Shown here piece after piece: positions 1-7,800 of a DNA stretch of 64,000 bases. Numbering within the stretch: position 1 is the stretch's first letter; each line of letters begins with the position of its first letter. Under the pieces are notes generated by a model. That model had not been told where the DNA came from. It was given only the letters and a program-made list of their open reading frames with translations, and made no database searches. The stretch is from VAZQ01 sp963807865. GTDB taxonomy: Bacteria > Pseudomonadota > Alphaproteobacteria > Rhizobiales > Xanthobacteraceae. The stretch spans positions 124,001-188,000 of the forward strand of contig CAWEDK010000026.1 in assembly GCA_963807865.1 (NCBI GenBank), in the 5' to 3' direction. The translations under genes were made by a program, and so were the position numbers.

Positions 1-1
1 G

Positions 2-790
2 GACGTCGATCTCGACGTCAAGATCGGCACCGTCGCGGGCTTCCACGGCGAGACGCTGCGCGGGCTCGACCTGAAAATGTCGCGCCGCGGCGGCACGATC
101 ACCAACTTCGCGCTCAACGCCAAGATCGGGCGGGGCGCGGCGATCAGCGGCGACCTGCGCCGGCGGACCGGCTCGACCCGGCAGGTGATGTTCGTCGAGA
201 CCGCCGATGCCGGCGCGTTCTTCCGGTTCAGCGACATCTACGCCAAGATCATCGGCGGCGAGATGTGGGTGGCGATGGACCCGCAATCGGCCGAGCAGGC
301 GCCGCAGGACGGCATTCTCAACATCCGCGATTTCGTGGTGCGCGGCGAAGCCGGGCTCGACCGGGTTGCCGGCGCGCCGGCCGGCCAGCAGCAGTCGGGC
401 GTCGAGTTCTCGCGTCTGCGGGTCGACTTCACCCGCTCGCTCGGGCGCTTCGCGATCCGCGAGGGGCTGGTGCGCGGTCCGGTGATCGGCGCCACCGTCG
501 ACGGCTATATCGACTACATGCGCGACGATCTGCGCATGCGCGGCACCTTCGTTCCGCTCTACGGCCTCAACAACATGTTCGGCCAGATCCCGATCTTCGG
601 GCTGTTCCTCGGCGGCAGCAACGAGGGCCTGCTCGGCGTGACTTACGAGGTGGTCGGCCCGCCGAGCGCGCCGGTGCTGCGCGTCAATCCGATCTCGGCG
701 GTGGCGCCCGGCCTGCTGCGCAAGTTCTTCGAATTCCCGAACACCAACGCGCCCGCGCCGCAGAGCTTCGCCGATCCCAATCGCGATTAG
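2..790 (+). CDS. AsmA-like / DUF3971 envelope protein, C-terminal part
   Basis: This is the last ~262 codons of a larger gene. The frame is open from the first bases of the window, so the start lies outside. The sequence has the slow beta-strand texture of AsmA-like C-terminal domains: repeated statements of the type 'dGyiDY..D.l.m.GtfvP', then a closing segment 'YGLNNMFGQIPIFG' and 'GLLGVTYEVVGP' about 60-80 residues before the end. Such proteins are thought to span the periplasm and take part in outer-membrane lipid transport or assembly. The gene ends tail to tail with tyrS, with 3 bases between the stops. Family assignment is by recognition of the C-terminal pattern only. The exact role is unknown. 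Confidence 0.75.
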   Translation, partial: DVDLDVKIGTVAGFHGETLRGLDLKMSRRGGTITNFALNAKIGRGAAISGDLRRRTGSTRQVMFVETADAGAFFRFSDIYAKIIGGEMWVAMDPQSAEQAPQDGILNIRDFVVRGEAGLDRVAGAPAGQQQSGVEFSRLRVDFTRSLGRFAIREGLVRGPVIGATVDGYIDYMRDDLRMRGTFVPLYGLNNMFGQIPIFGLFLGGSNEGLLGVTYEVVGPPSAPVLRVNPISAVAPGLLRKFFEFPNTNAPAPQSFADPNRD

Positions 791-793
791 CGG

Positions 794-2064
794 TTATTCC
801 GACCTCGCGGTGACCGGCTTCAGCAGCACGTGGCGCTTCCTGCCGAGCGACAGCTTGATCACGCCTTCAGGCGTCAGGTCGGCCGACGTCAGCGTCAGTT
901 TCTCGTCAGTCACGGTCGCGTCGTTGACCTTGAGCCCGCCGCCCTTGATCTGGCGCCGGGCATCGCCGTTCGACGACACGAGACCGGCCTTGACGAACGC
1001 GCCGAGCACGCCGATGCCGGTGTCGAACTCGGCAGCGGCCGAGTTCGATCGTTGGCAGCGCCTCGGCGAGCGTGCCCTCCTCGAAGGTGCGCCGCGCGGT
1101 ATCGGCGGCGCGCTCCGCTTCGGCGCGGCCGTGCACCATCGCGGTCGCCTCGGTCGCCAGCACCTTCTTGGCCTCGTTGATGTCCTGGCCCTTGAGCGCG
1201 GCCAGCCGCGCGATCTCGTCGAGCGGCAGCACGGTGAACAGCTTGAGGAACCGCGCCACGTCGCCGTCCTCGGTGTTGCGCCAGTATTGCCAGTAGTCGT
1301 AGGGGCTGAGCAGGTCGGCATCGAGCCACACCGCGCCGGCGGCGGTCTTGCCCATCTTGGCGCCCGACGAGGTCGCGAGGAGCGGCGTGGTCAGCGCAAA
1401 CAGTTGCGCGCCGTGCATCCGCCGGCCGAGATCGATGCCGTTGACGATGTTGCCCCACTGGTCGGAGCCGCCCATCTGCAGGATGCAGCCGGTGCGCTGG
1501 TACAGCTCGACGAAGTCGTAGGCCTGCAGGATCATGTAGTTGAATTCGAGGAACGAAAGCTCCTGCTGGCGGTCGAGCCGCAGCTTGACCGAGTCGAACG
1601 ACAGCATGCGGTTGACCGAGAAATGCCGGCCGACGTCGCGCAGGAAATCGATGTAGTTGAGCTTGTTCAGCCAGTCGGCGTTGTTGGCCATGATGGCGTC
1701 GCTCGGGCCATCGCCGAATTTCAGGAACTTGGCGAAGATCGCGCGGATGCCGGCGAGGTTGCGTTCGATGTCCGCGTCGGTGAGGATCCTGCGGCTCTCG
1801 TCCTTGCCGGACGGGTCGCCCACCCGCGTGGTGCCGCCGCCCATCAGGGCGATCGGCCGGTGGCCGGTCTGCTGCATCCAGTAGAGCATCATGATCGGCA
1901 GGAGCGAGCCGACGTGCAGCGAGGGCGCCGTGCAGTCGAAGCCGATATAGGCGGTGATCGGCGCCGGCGCAGGCGCGCGCGTCCAGCGCCTCGGGCTCGG
2001 AGACCTGGTGGATGAAGCCCCGGTCGGCCAAAACCTGAAGGAAATCGGACTTGTAGGCGCTCAT
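794..2064 (-). CDS. tyrS: Tyrosyl-tRNA synthetase (two frame breaks)
   Basis: Cytosolic class I aminoacyl-tRNA synthetase that charges tRNA-Tyr. The N-terminus (MSAYKSDFLQVLADRGFIHQ) is in one frame. The catalytic core continues in a second frame, with the 'YIGFDCTAPSLHVG' ATP-binding segment, 'GGGTTRVGDPSGK', 'QVGGSDQWGNI'-like tyrosine pocket and the class I signature as GAKMGKT. The C-terminal S4-type RNA-binding domain ('AFVKAGLVSSNGDARRQI') is in a third. The breaks lie near 1970 and 1045, each equal to one extra base. An essential gene broken twice by +1 shifts suggests sequence error rather than decay. It is divergent from anmK with a 68-base gap, a pairing familiar in related rhizobia. 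Confidence 0.93.
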
Positions 2065-2132
2065 GGCTTATCGTCTCATTAGGGCCCGCTGATGTAACAG
2101 TTCCGGGCGGGGATTCAAACGAGGACCTTGCG

Positions 2133-3257
2133 ATGTCGTCGATCTGCGCCATCGGCCTGATGAGCGGTACCTCCTATGACGGCGTCGACGTGGCGCTGCT
2201 CAATACCGATGGCGAGGCGATCGACCGCGTCGGGCCGACTGGCTACCGCCCCTACAGCGAGCAGGAGCGCGCGGTGGTGCGCCGCGCCATCTCGGCCGGC
2301 AACAATCTCAGCCTGAGCAACCGTGAGGAGCGGCCGAAGATTCTGGCCGACGCCGAGGAACTCGTCACCGATATGCACGCCGAGGCCGTCGAGGCGTTCC
2401 TGGCGGCGAACGGCATGCCGCCGAGCGAAGTCTCGGTCGTGGGCTTTCACGGCCAGACCATTCTGCATCGTCCCGACCGCGGCCTCACCGTGCAACTCGG
2501 CGACGGCCGCGCGCTCGCGGCGCGGCTCGGCATTCCGGTGGTCTACGATTTCCGCGCCGCCGACATCGCGGCGGGCGGGCAGGGGGCGCCGGTCGTGCCG
2601 GTGTTTCACCGCGCCATGGTGCGGATGTTGAAGGAGCAACACCCGGTCGGCGTGCTCAATGTCGGCGGCGTCGCCAACGTGACGTTCGTCGACGGCGAGC
2701 GCGAGCTGGTCGCCTTCGACACCGGCCCCGGCAACGCGCTGATCGACGACTTTCTGCGGCTGCGCACCGGCCAGATGCAGGACGACGAGGGCCGCACTGC
2801 GGCCGCCGGCAAGGTCGACGAGGCGGCGGTCGAGCGCGTGCTCGGCCATCCGTTCTTCTCGCGCCGTCCGCCGAAATCGCTCGACCGCAACGAGTTCCGC
2901 AACTGGGTGACGGACGAGGCGCGGCTCGCCGAGAAGAGCACCGAGGACGGCGCCGCCACCATCACGGCGATCACGGTGGCGGCGGTGCTGCGCGCCACCA
3001 CGGTGCTGCCGGCAAAGCCCGCGAGCTGGATCGTGGCCGGCGGCGGCACCCGCAATCCGACGCTGATGAAGATGCTGGTCGGCAAGCTCGCGCCCGCCAA
3101 GGTCAAGACCGCACTCGATGTCGGCTGGTCGGCCGACGCGCTCGAGGCGCAGGCCTTCGCCTATCTGGCGGTTCGCGCGCTCAAGGGCCTGCCGCTGACG
3201 TTCCCCGCCACCACCGGCGTGCGCAAGCCGATGACCGGCGGCGTTGTGGTGCGGTAG
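2133..3257 (+). CDS. anmK: Anhydro-N-acetylmuramic acid kinase
   Basis: Cytosolic murein-recycling enzyme. It phosphorylates and opens 1,6-anhydro-MurNAc to give MurNAc-6-phosphate. The 374-residue length matches the family. Diagnostic stretches are 'IGLMSGTSYDGVDVAL' at the N-terminus (phosphate-binding loop), 'GFHGQTILHRP' near residue 108, 'FDTGPGNALIDDF' near 195, and 'VAGGGTRNPTLM' near 302 of the ASKHA fold. Translation from ATG at 2133 gives a full-length, uninterrupted protein. The next small gene begins 12 bases after the stop, so the two are probably co-transcribed. Divergent from tyrS. Confidence 0.96.
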   Translation: MSSICAIGLMSGTSYDGVDVALLNTDGEAIDRVGPTGYRPYSEQERAVVRRAISAGNNLSLSNREERPKILADAEELVTDMHAEAVEAFLAANGMPPSEVSVVGFHGQTILHRPDRGLTVQLGDGRALAARLGIPVVYDFRAADIAAGGQGAPVVPVFHRAMVRMLKEQHPVGVLNVGGVANVTFVDGERELVAFDTGPGNALIDDFLRLRTGQMQDDEGRTAAAGKVDEAAVERVLGHPFFSRRPPKSLDRNEFRNWVTDEARLAEKSTEDGAATITAITVAAVLRATTVLPAKPASWIVAGGGTRNPTLMKMLVGKLAPAKVKTALDVGWSADALEAQAFAYLAVRALKGLPLTFPATTGVRKPMTGGVVVR

Positions 3258-3269
3258 CAGGAGCTTTTC

Positions 3270-3539
3270 ATGTCCGAATTGCCGAGCGCAGATGATTTTA
3301 GGAAGGAATTGTCTGCGCAACTCGCTCGCGGCGCCAAACGGGGCGCGCCGCACCTTGAGGTCAACTCGGGTGAACTTCATCGCGTGGTGGGTGGATATCC
3401 TGGTCCTAATCATCGCATGCCAATCTGCTGCGAGGTGATGCGCCGCGAGATCAATGACGGTGACGAAGTAGTCTCCGAGCCTCCGGGGGGCAAAGGAGCT
3501 AGCCTCACGGTCCGCTACAAGCTGCCGCGACCGCTTTAG
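3270..3539 (+). CDS. Small conserved protein of unknown function (89 aa)
   Basis: An intact 89-codon gene with a good ribosome-binding sequence (AGGAG, about 7 bases before ATG), 12 bases after anmK. The protein has an acidic/helical start, then an unusually well-formed core 'SGELHRVVGGYPGPNHRMP' followed by paired cysteines 'CCEVMRRE', and ends 'GKGASLTVRYKLPRPL'. The two cysteines and the two histidines suggest metal binding or a tight turn, but no catalytic family can be assigned from sequence alone. I have a general impression of similar small proteins beside restriction or HNH genes elsewhere, but nothing of that kind is adjacent here. Confidence 0.75.
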   Translation: MSELPSADDFRKELSAQLARGAKRGAPHLEVNSGELHRVVGGYPGPNHRMPICCEVMRREINDGDEVVSEPPGGKGASLTVRYKLPRPL

Positions 3540-3547
3540 CGTCGTGC

Positions 3548-3576
3548 TTGACAAAATTCCTATAGGAATATAAGGA
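3548..3576 (+). promoter_or_regulatory. Promoter-like TTGACA with a 14-bp perfect palindrome
   Basis: A perfect -35 hexamer TTGACA (3548-3553) is followed by the perfect palindrome ATTCCTATAGGAAT (3556-3569) and an AT-rich TATAAG at 3569-3574, 15 bases after the -35. In a 66% GC region this is a conspicuous AT-rich island. The palindrome occupies the spacer, where a repressor or an activator that twists the DNA could act. It lies just after the 89-aa gene and points into the gene-free, hairpin-rich region 3.58-4.14 kb. Promoter activity is inferred, not shown. Confidence 0.5.
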
Positions 3577-4140
3577 AAGATCGCCCTGTCCCAACGAAGG
3601 GCGCGCGCTCGAGGGCGCTCGGACGCGGGGACAGCCGGAGGAGCGGTGGCGGAGATGCGCCGTCGTGGCCTTCGGGACCGAGCCGGAGACATCCGGCGCG
3701 GTTGGTGCGGTGGCCGGGACGGATGGCACGTACCATCCGTCATGGCGGCCCAAGCCGTGAGGTCCCGGCGCGCCGGCTGCGCGCCACGGGATAGGACGGC
3801 TGATGCGTTCGCGGCGTCCTACAGCGTTCGCACCGGCCAAGTCCCACAGCGGTGGATAGGGCTTCGCCAAGAGCGCAATGCGCGAGAAGCCCTGAAAAGT
3901 CTGTCCACCGGGGGCCCCACGGAGCAAGCCTCAAACACCGCGCGCGGGACGCCGGACGACCGGCGGACTTGCGGCTCTAAACCTTCTCGGCAAGCCTCGG
4001 TGTCGCGAGGCGCCGAGGTCCGTGGGTCCAACGTGACCCCGGCGTTCCGCGCGCCCTCATTCATCTGGAGGAGGCCAGGAACACGCAAACGATCGGGCGG
4101 CCCGGCGCCCGCACACAAAATCCGGACGGCGCAGCGTTGG
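3577..4140 (+). other. Gene-free region of dense hairpins, candidate structured RNA or repeat element
   Basis: No convincing gene is seen here on either strand; the open frames are arginine/proline-rich and lack domain character. The DNA holds many stems: CTGTCCC/GGGACAG (about 3587-3634); GACGGATGG (3718-3726) with CCATCCGTC (3733-3741), a perfect 9-bp hairpin with 6-base loop; a nested pair CGGTGGA (3850-3856)/TCCACCG (3904-3910) enclosing AGGGCTTC (3858-3865)/GAAGCCCT (3886-3893); CGCCGG (3950-3955)/CCGGCG (3960-3965) with loop ACGA; and GCCTCG/CGAGGC (about 3994-4011). A promoter-like sequence lies immediately upstream. It does not show the conserved motifs of RNase P RNA or tmRNA. It could be a non-coding RNA or a dispersed repeat. 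Confidence 0.45.
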
Positions 4141-4148
4141 CTTCGATT

Positions 4149-4324
4149 GTCATGCCCGCGAAAGCGGGCATCCAGTTTGTGGCCCCCATTCAAAGAACTG
4201 GATTCCGGCTCTCGCTTGCTGCGCTCGCTCGGCCGGAATGACAGCGGAGTTTGCGGCCTTGGCGATGCCTGCGCGATGCAGCCGGTGGGCAACGGTGTCA
4301 TGCCCGCGAAAGCGGGCATCCAGT
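4149..4324. repeat. Palindromic repeat, two GTCATGCCCGCG-type hairpins plus a GGAATGACAG arm
   Basis: A hairpin unit GTCATGCCCGCG-AAA-GCGGGCATCCAGT occurs at 4149-4176 and again, identical over its 28 bases, at 4297-4324. Between them is a second palindromic pair: ACTGGATTCCGGCTC (4197-4211) and GGCCGGAATGACAG (4232-4245). Together 4149-4245 forms a typical mobile intergenic palindrome of Bradyrhizobium-like genomes, with a second half-copy 50 bases on. The rest of the stretch up to the transporter gene at 4548 shows no gene. Confidence 0.85.
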
Positions 4325-4547
4325 GCCAAATCGAGCGCCGATCGCCCCAATTTCGAGAGAATGGTGTTCTGTTCCGGAACTCGCCGGCAGCATGTTCGCA
4401 CTGTTGCCGCATGCGCGGGCAGAAGCAGTTTTTTATTTCAATTCAACGCGTTGCGGCTTGTTGCTTCGGCCGCGCCACCGCATCAGTTTAGCGCCATCGC
4501 GCGCGATTTCGCGCGCACGCACTCGCTCATGGCATGAGGTTGGGAGC

Positions 4548-5636
4548 ATGAACGAGCTTCCGGTGGCCGTTCTCTACGCCGGTCTCGCAATCGGCCTCGT
4601 CTTCGGCGCGGTCGGTCTGCTGAGCAAGTTCTGCTCGCTGAGCGGCTTGCGCGGCTGGTGGGTCGAGGGCGACACCCGCATGATCCGCAGCTTCGCATTG
4701 GCGATGGCGGTCGCGATCATCGCGACGCAGGCGCTCGCCGCATTCGGCTTCGTCGACCTCGGCAAGTCGCTCTATCTCCAGCCGTCATTCTCTCCGGCCC
4801 TGATCCTGTTCGGCGGCCTGCTGTTCGGCTACGGCATGGTGCTGGCGAACGGCTGCGCGTCGCGCGCCGTGGTGCTGATCGGGCAGGGCAATCTGCGCTC
4901 GCTCATGGTGGTGATCGTCATCGCGGTCACCGCGCAGATGGCGCTGAAAGGTCTGCTGGCGCCGGCGCGGCTCGCGTTGCTGAACTGGTCGGTGCAGACG
5001 CCGCCGGCGGTGTCGCTGTCCAAGCTCCTGTCCGACGTCGGGTTCGGCACCGGCTGGGGGCAACTGCTCGCGGTCGTCGCGGTCTGCGGACCGCTGCTGT
5101 ACTTCGCGCTGGTGCACACCCGCGTGCGGCACTCGGCTGGGCTGCTGGCGGCAGGCGCTGCGATCGGACTGCTGGTCGCCGCCGGCTGGTTCGCGACCGG
5201 CTATCTCGGCGACGACGACTTCAGCCCGGCGCCGGTGGCGTCGCTGACCTTCGTCGCGCCGGTCGCCGACACCCTGCAATACGCCATGCTCTCGACCGGC
5301 CTTTCGCTGAGCTTCGGCATCGTGCTGGTGGTCGGCATCGTGATCGGCAGCCTGATCACGTCGCTCGTGACCCGCCGGTTCCAGCTCGAAGGCTTCGTCT
5401 CGGCGCGCCACATGCTGCGCTCGCTGACCGGCGCGGCGCTGATGGGCGTTGGCGGCGCGATGGCCTATGGCTGCACGGTCGGGCAGGGGCTGACGGGCGT
5501 CTCCACGCTCGCGCTGCCCTCGTTCATCGCGGTCGTGGGCTACATGGGCGGCGTCTGGGTCGGCCTGCGTGGCCCGATCCGCGTGCCGGCGTTGACGACG
5601 GCAAATGCCGCGCCGGCGGCCGACGCCGCGAACTGA
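4548..5636 (+). CDS. YeeE/YedE family sulfur-compound permease
   Basis: Inner-membrane protein of 362 residues with about nine or ten hydrophobic helices. The family (TsuA-type) moves thiosulfate or related sulfur species. The three family cysteine motifs are present: 'KFCSLSG' near residue 27, 'ANGCASRAV' near 104 and 'YGCTVGQGLTG' near 311. They line the conducting path in characterised members. I chose ATG at 4548 because it follows a GGGAG-like ribosome site and opens directly into the first helix; the longer upstream frame runs through palindromic repeat DNA. No TusA-like partner is adjacent, but the Fe-S/sulfur genes follow within 1 kb. Confidence 0.88.
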   Translation: MNELPVAVLYAGLAIGLVFGAVGLLSKFCSLSGLRGWWVEGDTRMIRSFALAMAVAIIATQALAAFGFVDLGKSLYLQPSFSPALILFGGLLFGYGMVLANGCASRAVVLIGQGNLRSLMVVIVIAVTAQMALKGLLAPARLALLNWSVQTPPAVSLSKLLSDVGFGTGWGQLLAVVAVCGPLLYFALVHTRVRHSAGLLAAGAAIGLLVAAGWFATGYLGDDDFSPAPVASLTFVAPVADTLQYAMLSTGLSLSFGIVLVVGIVIGSLITSLVTRRFQLEGFVSARHMLRSLTGAALMGVGGAMAYGCTVGQGLTGVSTLALPSFIAVVGYMGGVWVGLRGPIRVPALTTANAAPAADAAN

Positions 5637-5661
5637 CCAGGCGGGTAAGTCTGAAGCGCTC

Positions 5662-6330
5662 CTACGCCGCGCTCGGCTTGCGCACGATATTGAAGCGCCG
5701 GTCGAGGTACTGGTTGATCGACTGCATCAGCGGCTCGACCTTGCCGTCGAAGAAGTGGTTGGCGCCCGGGACCACCTTCTGCTCGATCACGATGCCCTTC
5801 TGGGTCTTGAGCTTGTCGACCAGCGCGTTGACGTCCTTGTGCGGCACCACCGCGTCCTTATCGCCATGAATGATCAGGCCCGAGGACGGGCAGGGCGCGA
5901 GGAACGAGAAGTCGTAGAGGTTGGCCGGCGGCGCAATCGAAATGAAGCCCTCGATCTCGGGCCGCCGCATCAGCAACTGCATGCCGATCCAGGCGCCGAA
6001 CGAGAAGCCCGCGATCCAGCAACTGCGCGCCTCCGGGTTGATGGTCTGCGCCCAGTCGAGCGCGGAGGCGGCGTCCGAAAGCTCGCCCTGGCCGTGATCG
6101 AACGAGCCCTGGCTGCGCCCGACGCCGCGGAAATTGAACCGCAGCACCGAGAAGTTCCGATGCGCGAACGCATAGTAGAGCTGGTAGATGATCTGGTGGT
6201 TCATCGTGCCGCCGAACTGCGGGTGCGGGTGCAGCACGATCCCCAGCGGCGCGTTCTTCTGGCGCGCGGGATGATACCGGCCCTCGATACGTCCGGCGGC
6301 GCCGGTAAAGATCACTTCAGGCATCGTCAA
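5662..6330 (-). CDS. Alpha/beta hydrolase (COG2945-like)
   Basis: A 222-residue cytosolic hydrolase of the compact, lid-less type. The fold markers are in order: 'LHPHPQFGGTMNH' oxyanion/strand 3-4 region near residue 32, 'LRFNFRGVGRSQG' near 63, nucleophile elbow 'GFSFGA' near 108, acid 'HGDKDAVVP' near 155 and the catalytic histidine in 'GANHFFDG' near 189. The substrate is unknown; family members are usually annotated only as hydrolases. It is divergent from the iscS gene, and the 249-base gap between them holds the candidate Irr box. Translation could also begin at the second methionine, at 6324. Confidence 0.9.
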   Translation of the reverse strand: MTMPEVIFTGAAGRIEGRYHPARQKNAPLGIVLHPHPQFGGTMNHQIIYQLYYAFAHRNFSVLRFNFRGVGRSQGSFDHGQGELSDAASALDWAQTINPEARSCWIAGFSFGAWIGMQLLMRRPEIEGFISIAPPANLYDFSFLAPCPSSGLIIHGDKDAVVPHKDVNALVDKLKTQKGIVIEQKVVPGANHFFDGKVEPLMQSINQYLDRRFNIVRKPSAA

Positions 6331-6407
6331 CCTCGGTCGGATGGCTGGTTCAGGCTCCCCGCATCCGGGCCGGCGCGCTTGACGCCGCTGGCGGGGGAAC
6401 GTAAGTA

Positions 6408-6424
6408 TTTAGAACCATTCAAAT
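6408..6424. promoter_or_regulatory. Candidate Irr box (iron-control element) upstream of iscS-suf
   Basis: TTTAGAACCATTCAAAT is an imperfect dyad that matches the rhizobial Irr target pattern TTTAGAA-N3-TTCTAAA at 12 of its 14 defined positions. It sits in the 249-base divergent gap, about 155 bases before the iscS ATG. Irr is known in related bacteria to act on iron-storage, heme and Fe-S assembly genes. No clear -10 hexamer can be placed, so its position relative to the promoter is uncertain. Assignment is by motif and context. Confidence 0.5.
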
Positions 6425-6579
6425 TTCTGGTGCGGCGTGGACATCGCGGGCGGTGCCATGGCCGGGATGGGTCGCGGCGAGAACTTTTAGCACGGCTGCA
6501 GGGGCAAAAAGCAAGAATTTCCGAGTGTTGGGCGCACCGGGGGCTGATATAGAAGAGTTCCGGAGCGCGAACGAACGTC

Positions 6580-7719
6580 ATGACAAACCGTGTCTATCTC
6601 GACTGGAACGCGACCGCGCCGCTGCGCCCGGAGGCCCGCGCCGCGACGGTGGCGGCGCTCGACCTGCTTGGGAACCCGTCTTCGGTCCATGGCGAGGGGC
6701 GTGCCGCCCGCCACCTGGTCGAGCAGGCCCGTCGGCAGGTCGCCGCGCTGGTCGGGGCCGAGCCGGAGAACGTGGTGTTCACCTCCGGCGGCACCGAGGC
6801 CAACGTGCTGGCGCTGACGCCCCTGGCTGTGGGCGGCGCGCTGCTGGTTTCGGACATCGAGCATCCCTCGGTGCTGGCGGGCGGACGGTTCGACCCCGCC
6901 AAGGTCCGGCGGCTTGCCGTGACGGCCGACGGGCAACTCGACCTCGCAGCGCTGGCGGAGGCCCTGCGGGCCGCCGGGGCGCCCGTGCTGGTGTCCGTGA
7001 TGGTCGCCAACAACGAGACCGGCGTGCTTCAACCCATTTCTGAGGCCGCCGCCCTGGTGCATGCCGCGGGCGGCATCCTGCACGCCGACGCGGTCCAGGC
7101 CGCGGGGCGGATCCCGTTGGATATCAACGCGATCGGCGCCGATCTGGTGACCATTTCGAGCCACAAGCTCGGCGGGCCGAAGGGTGCCGGTGCGCTGATC
7201 AGGACATCGCACGCGCCGTCCGACCCGCTCATCCGGGGCGGCGGGCAGGAGCGCGGCGCTCGCGCCGGCACCGAGAATGTCGCCGGCATCGCCGGGTTCG
7301 GCGCCGCCGCGGCGGCCGCCATGGATGCGCTGGCCACCGAGGCCGCCAGGATGGTGACGCTGCGCGACCGGCTGGAGCAGGGCCTGCGCGCCATCTCCCC
7401 GGGCGTGATCATCTTCGGGCAACAGGCCGCGCGGCTGCCCAATACGACGCTGTTTGCCGTGCCGGAGATGAAGGCGGAGACCGCCGTGATCGCGTTCGAC
7501 CTCGAGGGCGTGGCGGTGTCGTCGGGCGCGGCCTGCTCGTCCGGCAAGGTCAGCCCCTCCCATGTGCTTGCCGCCATGGGAGTTCCGCCGCCGCTCGCCC
7601 GCGCCGCCGTCCGCGTCAGTCTCGGTCCGACGACGACCGAATCCGAGGTCGATCGCTTTCTCGAAGCTTGGAGAAAGCTGTTCCAATCATTAACTGTCAG
7701 GCGAGACATCGCCGCATAG
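6580..7719 (+). CDS. iscS: Cysteine desulfurase, IscS/NifS type
   Basis: PLP enzyme that removes sulfur from cysteine as an enzyme-bound persulfide for Fe-S assembly. Length is 379 residues. It begins 'VYLDWNATAPLRPEA', carries 'TSGGTEANVLAL' (PLP phosphate) near residue 68, 'HADAVQAAGRIPLD' near 168, the Schiff-base lysine in 'SSHKLGGPKGAGA' near 196, and the catalytic cysteine in 'SSGAACSSGK' near 319. The short active loop and the 'GAACSSG' motif place it in class I (IscS/NifS), distinct from the class II SufS further along. It is the first gene of the SUF cluster; sufB starts 81 bases downstream. Confidence 0.93.
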   Translation: MTNRVYLDWNATAPLRPEARAATVAALDLLGNPSSVHGEGRAARHLVEQARRQVAALVGAEPENVVFTSGGTEANVLALTPLAVGGALLVSDIEHPSVLAGGRFDPAKVRRLAVTADGQLDLAALAEALRAAGAPVLVSVMVANNETGVLQPISEAAALVHAAGGILHADAVQAAGRIPLDINAIGADLVTISSHKLGGPKGAGALIRTSHAPSDPLIRGGGQERGARAGTENVAGIAGFGAAAAAAMDALATEAARMVTLRDRLEQGLRAISPGVIIFGQQAARLPNTTLFAVPEMKAETAVIAFDLEGVAVSSGAACSSGKVSPSHVLAAMGVPPPLARAAVRVSLGPTTTESEVDRFLEAWRKLFQSLTVRRDIAA

Positions 7720-7800
7720 GGAACAACCGACAGACAGCGCCACAACCACCATAACCGACAAACCAACCCGCGGTCCTTGAAACCGTGAGTGGAGGGTAAA

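Noticed and set aside
1350..1380. TyrRS class I signature reads KMGKT instead of KMSKS
   Set aside because: Variation at the third position is common in bacterial tyrosyl-tRNA synthetases, so it is not evidence of inactivity.
2115..3743. Long 542-codon open frame opposite anmK
   Set aside because: Arg/Ala/His-rich composition without domains. It is the antisense shadow of anmK, which has full family motifs.
3577..3960. RNase P RNA or tmRNA
   Set aside because: The conserved motifs of these RNAs (for example GAGGAAAGTCC and ACAGAA, or a tRNA-like TCCACCA end in the right place) were not found on either strand.
3646..4491. 281-codon frame in the hairpin-rich region
   Set aside because: Low-complexity Arg/Gly/Ser sequence crossing several perfect hairpins and the repeat; no ribosome site or recognisable domain.
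4251..4547. In-frame N-terminal extension of the YeeE/YedE permease
   Set aside because: It translates palindromic repeat DNA; ATG 4548 with a ribosome site opens directly into the first helix.
6379..6407. TTGACG...TAAGTA as the iscS promoter
   Set aside because: Spacing is right (17) but the -10 matches only two of six bases, so the promoter was not annotated.
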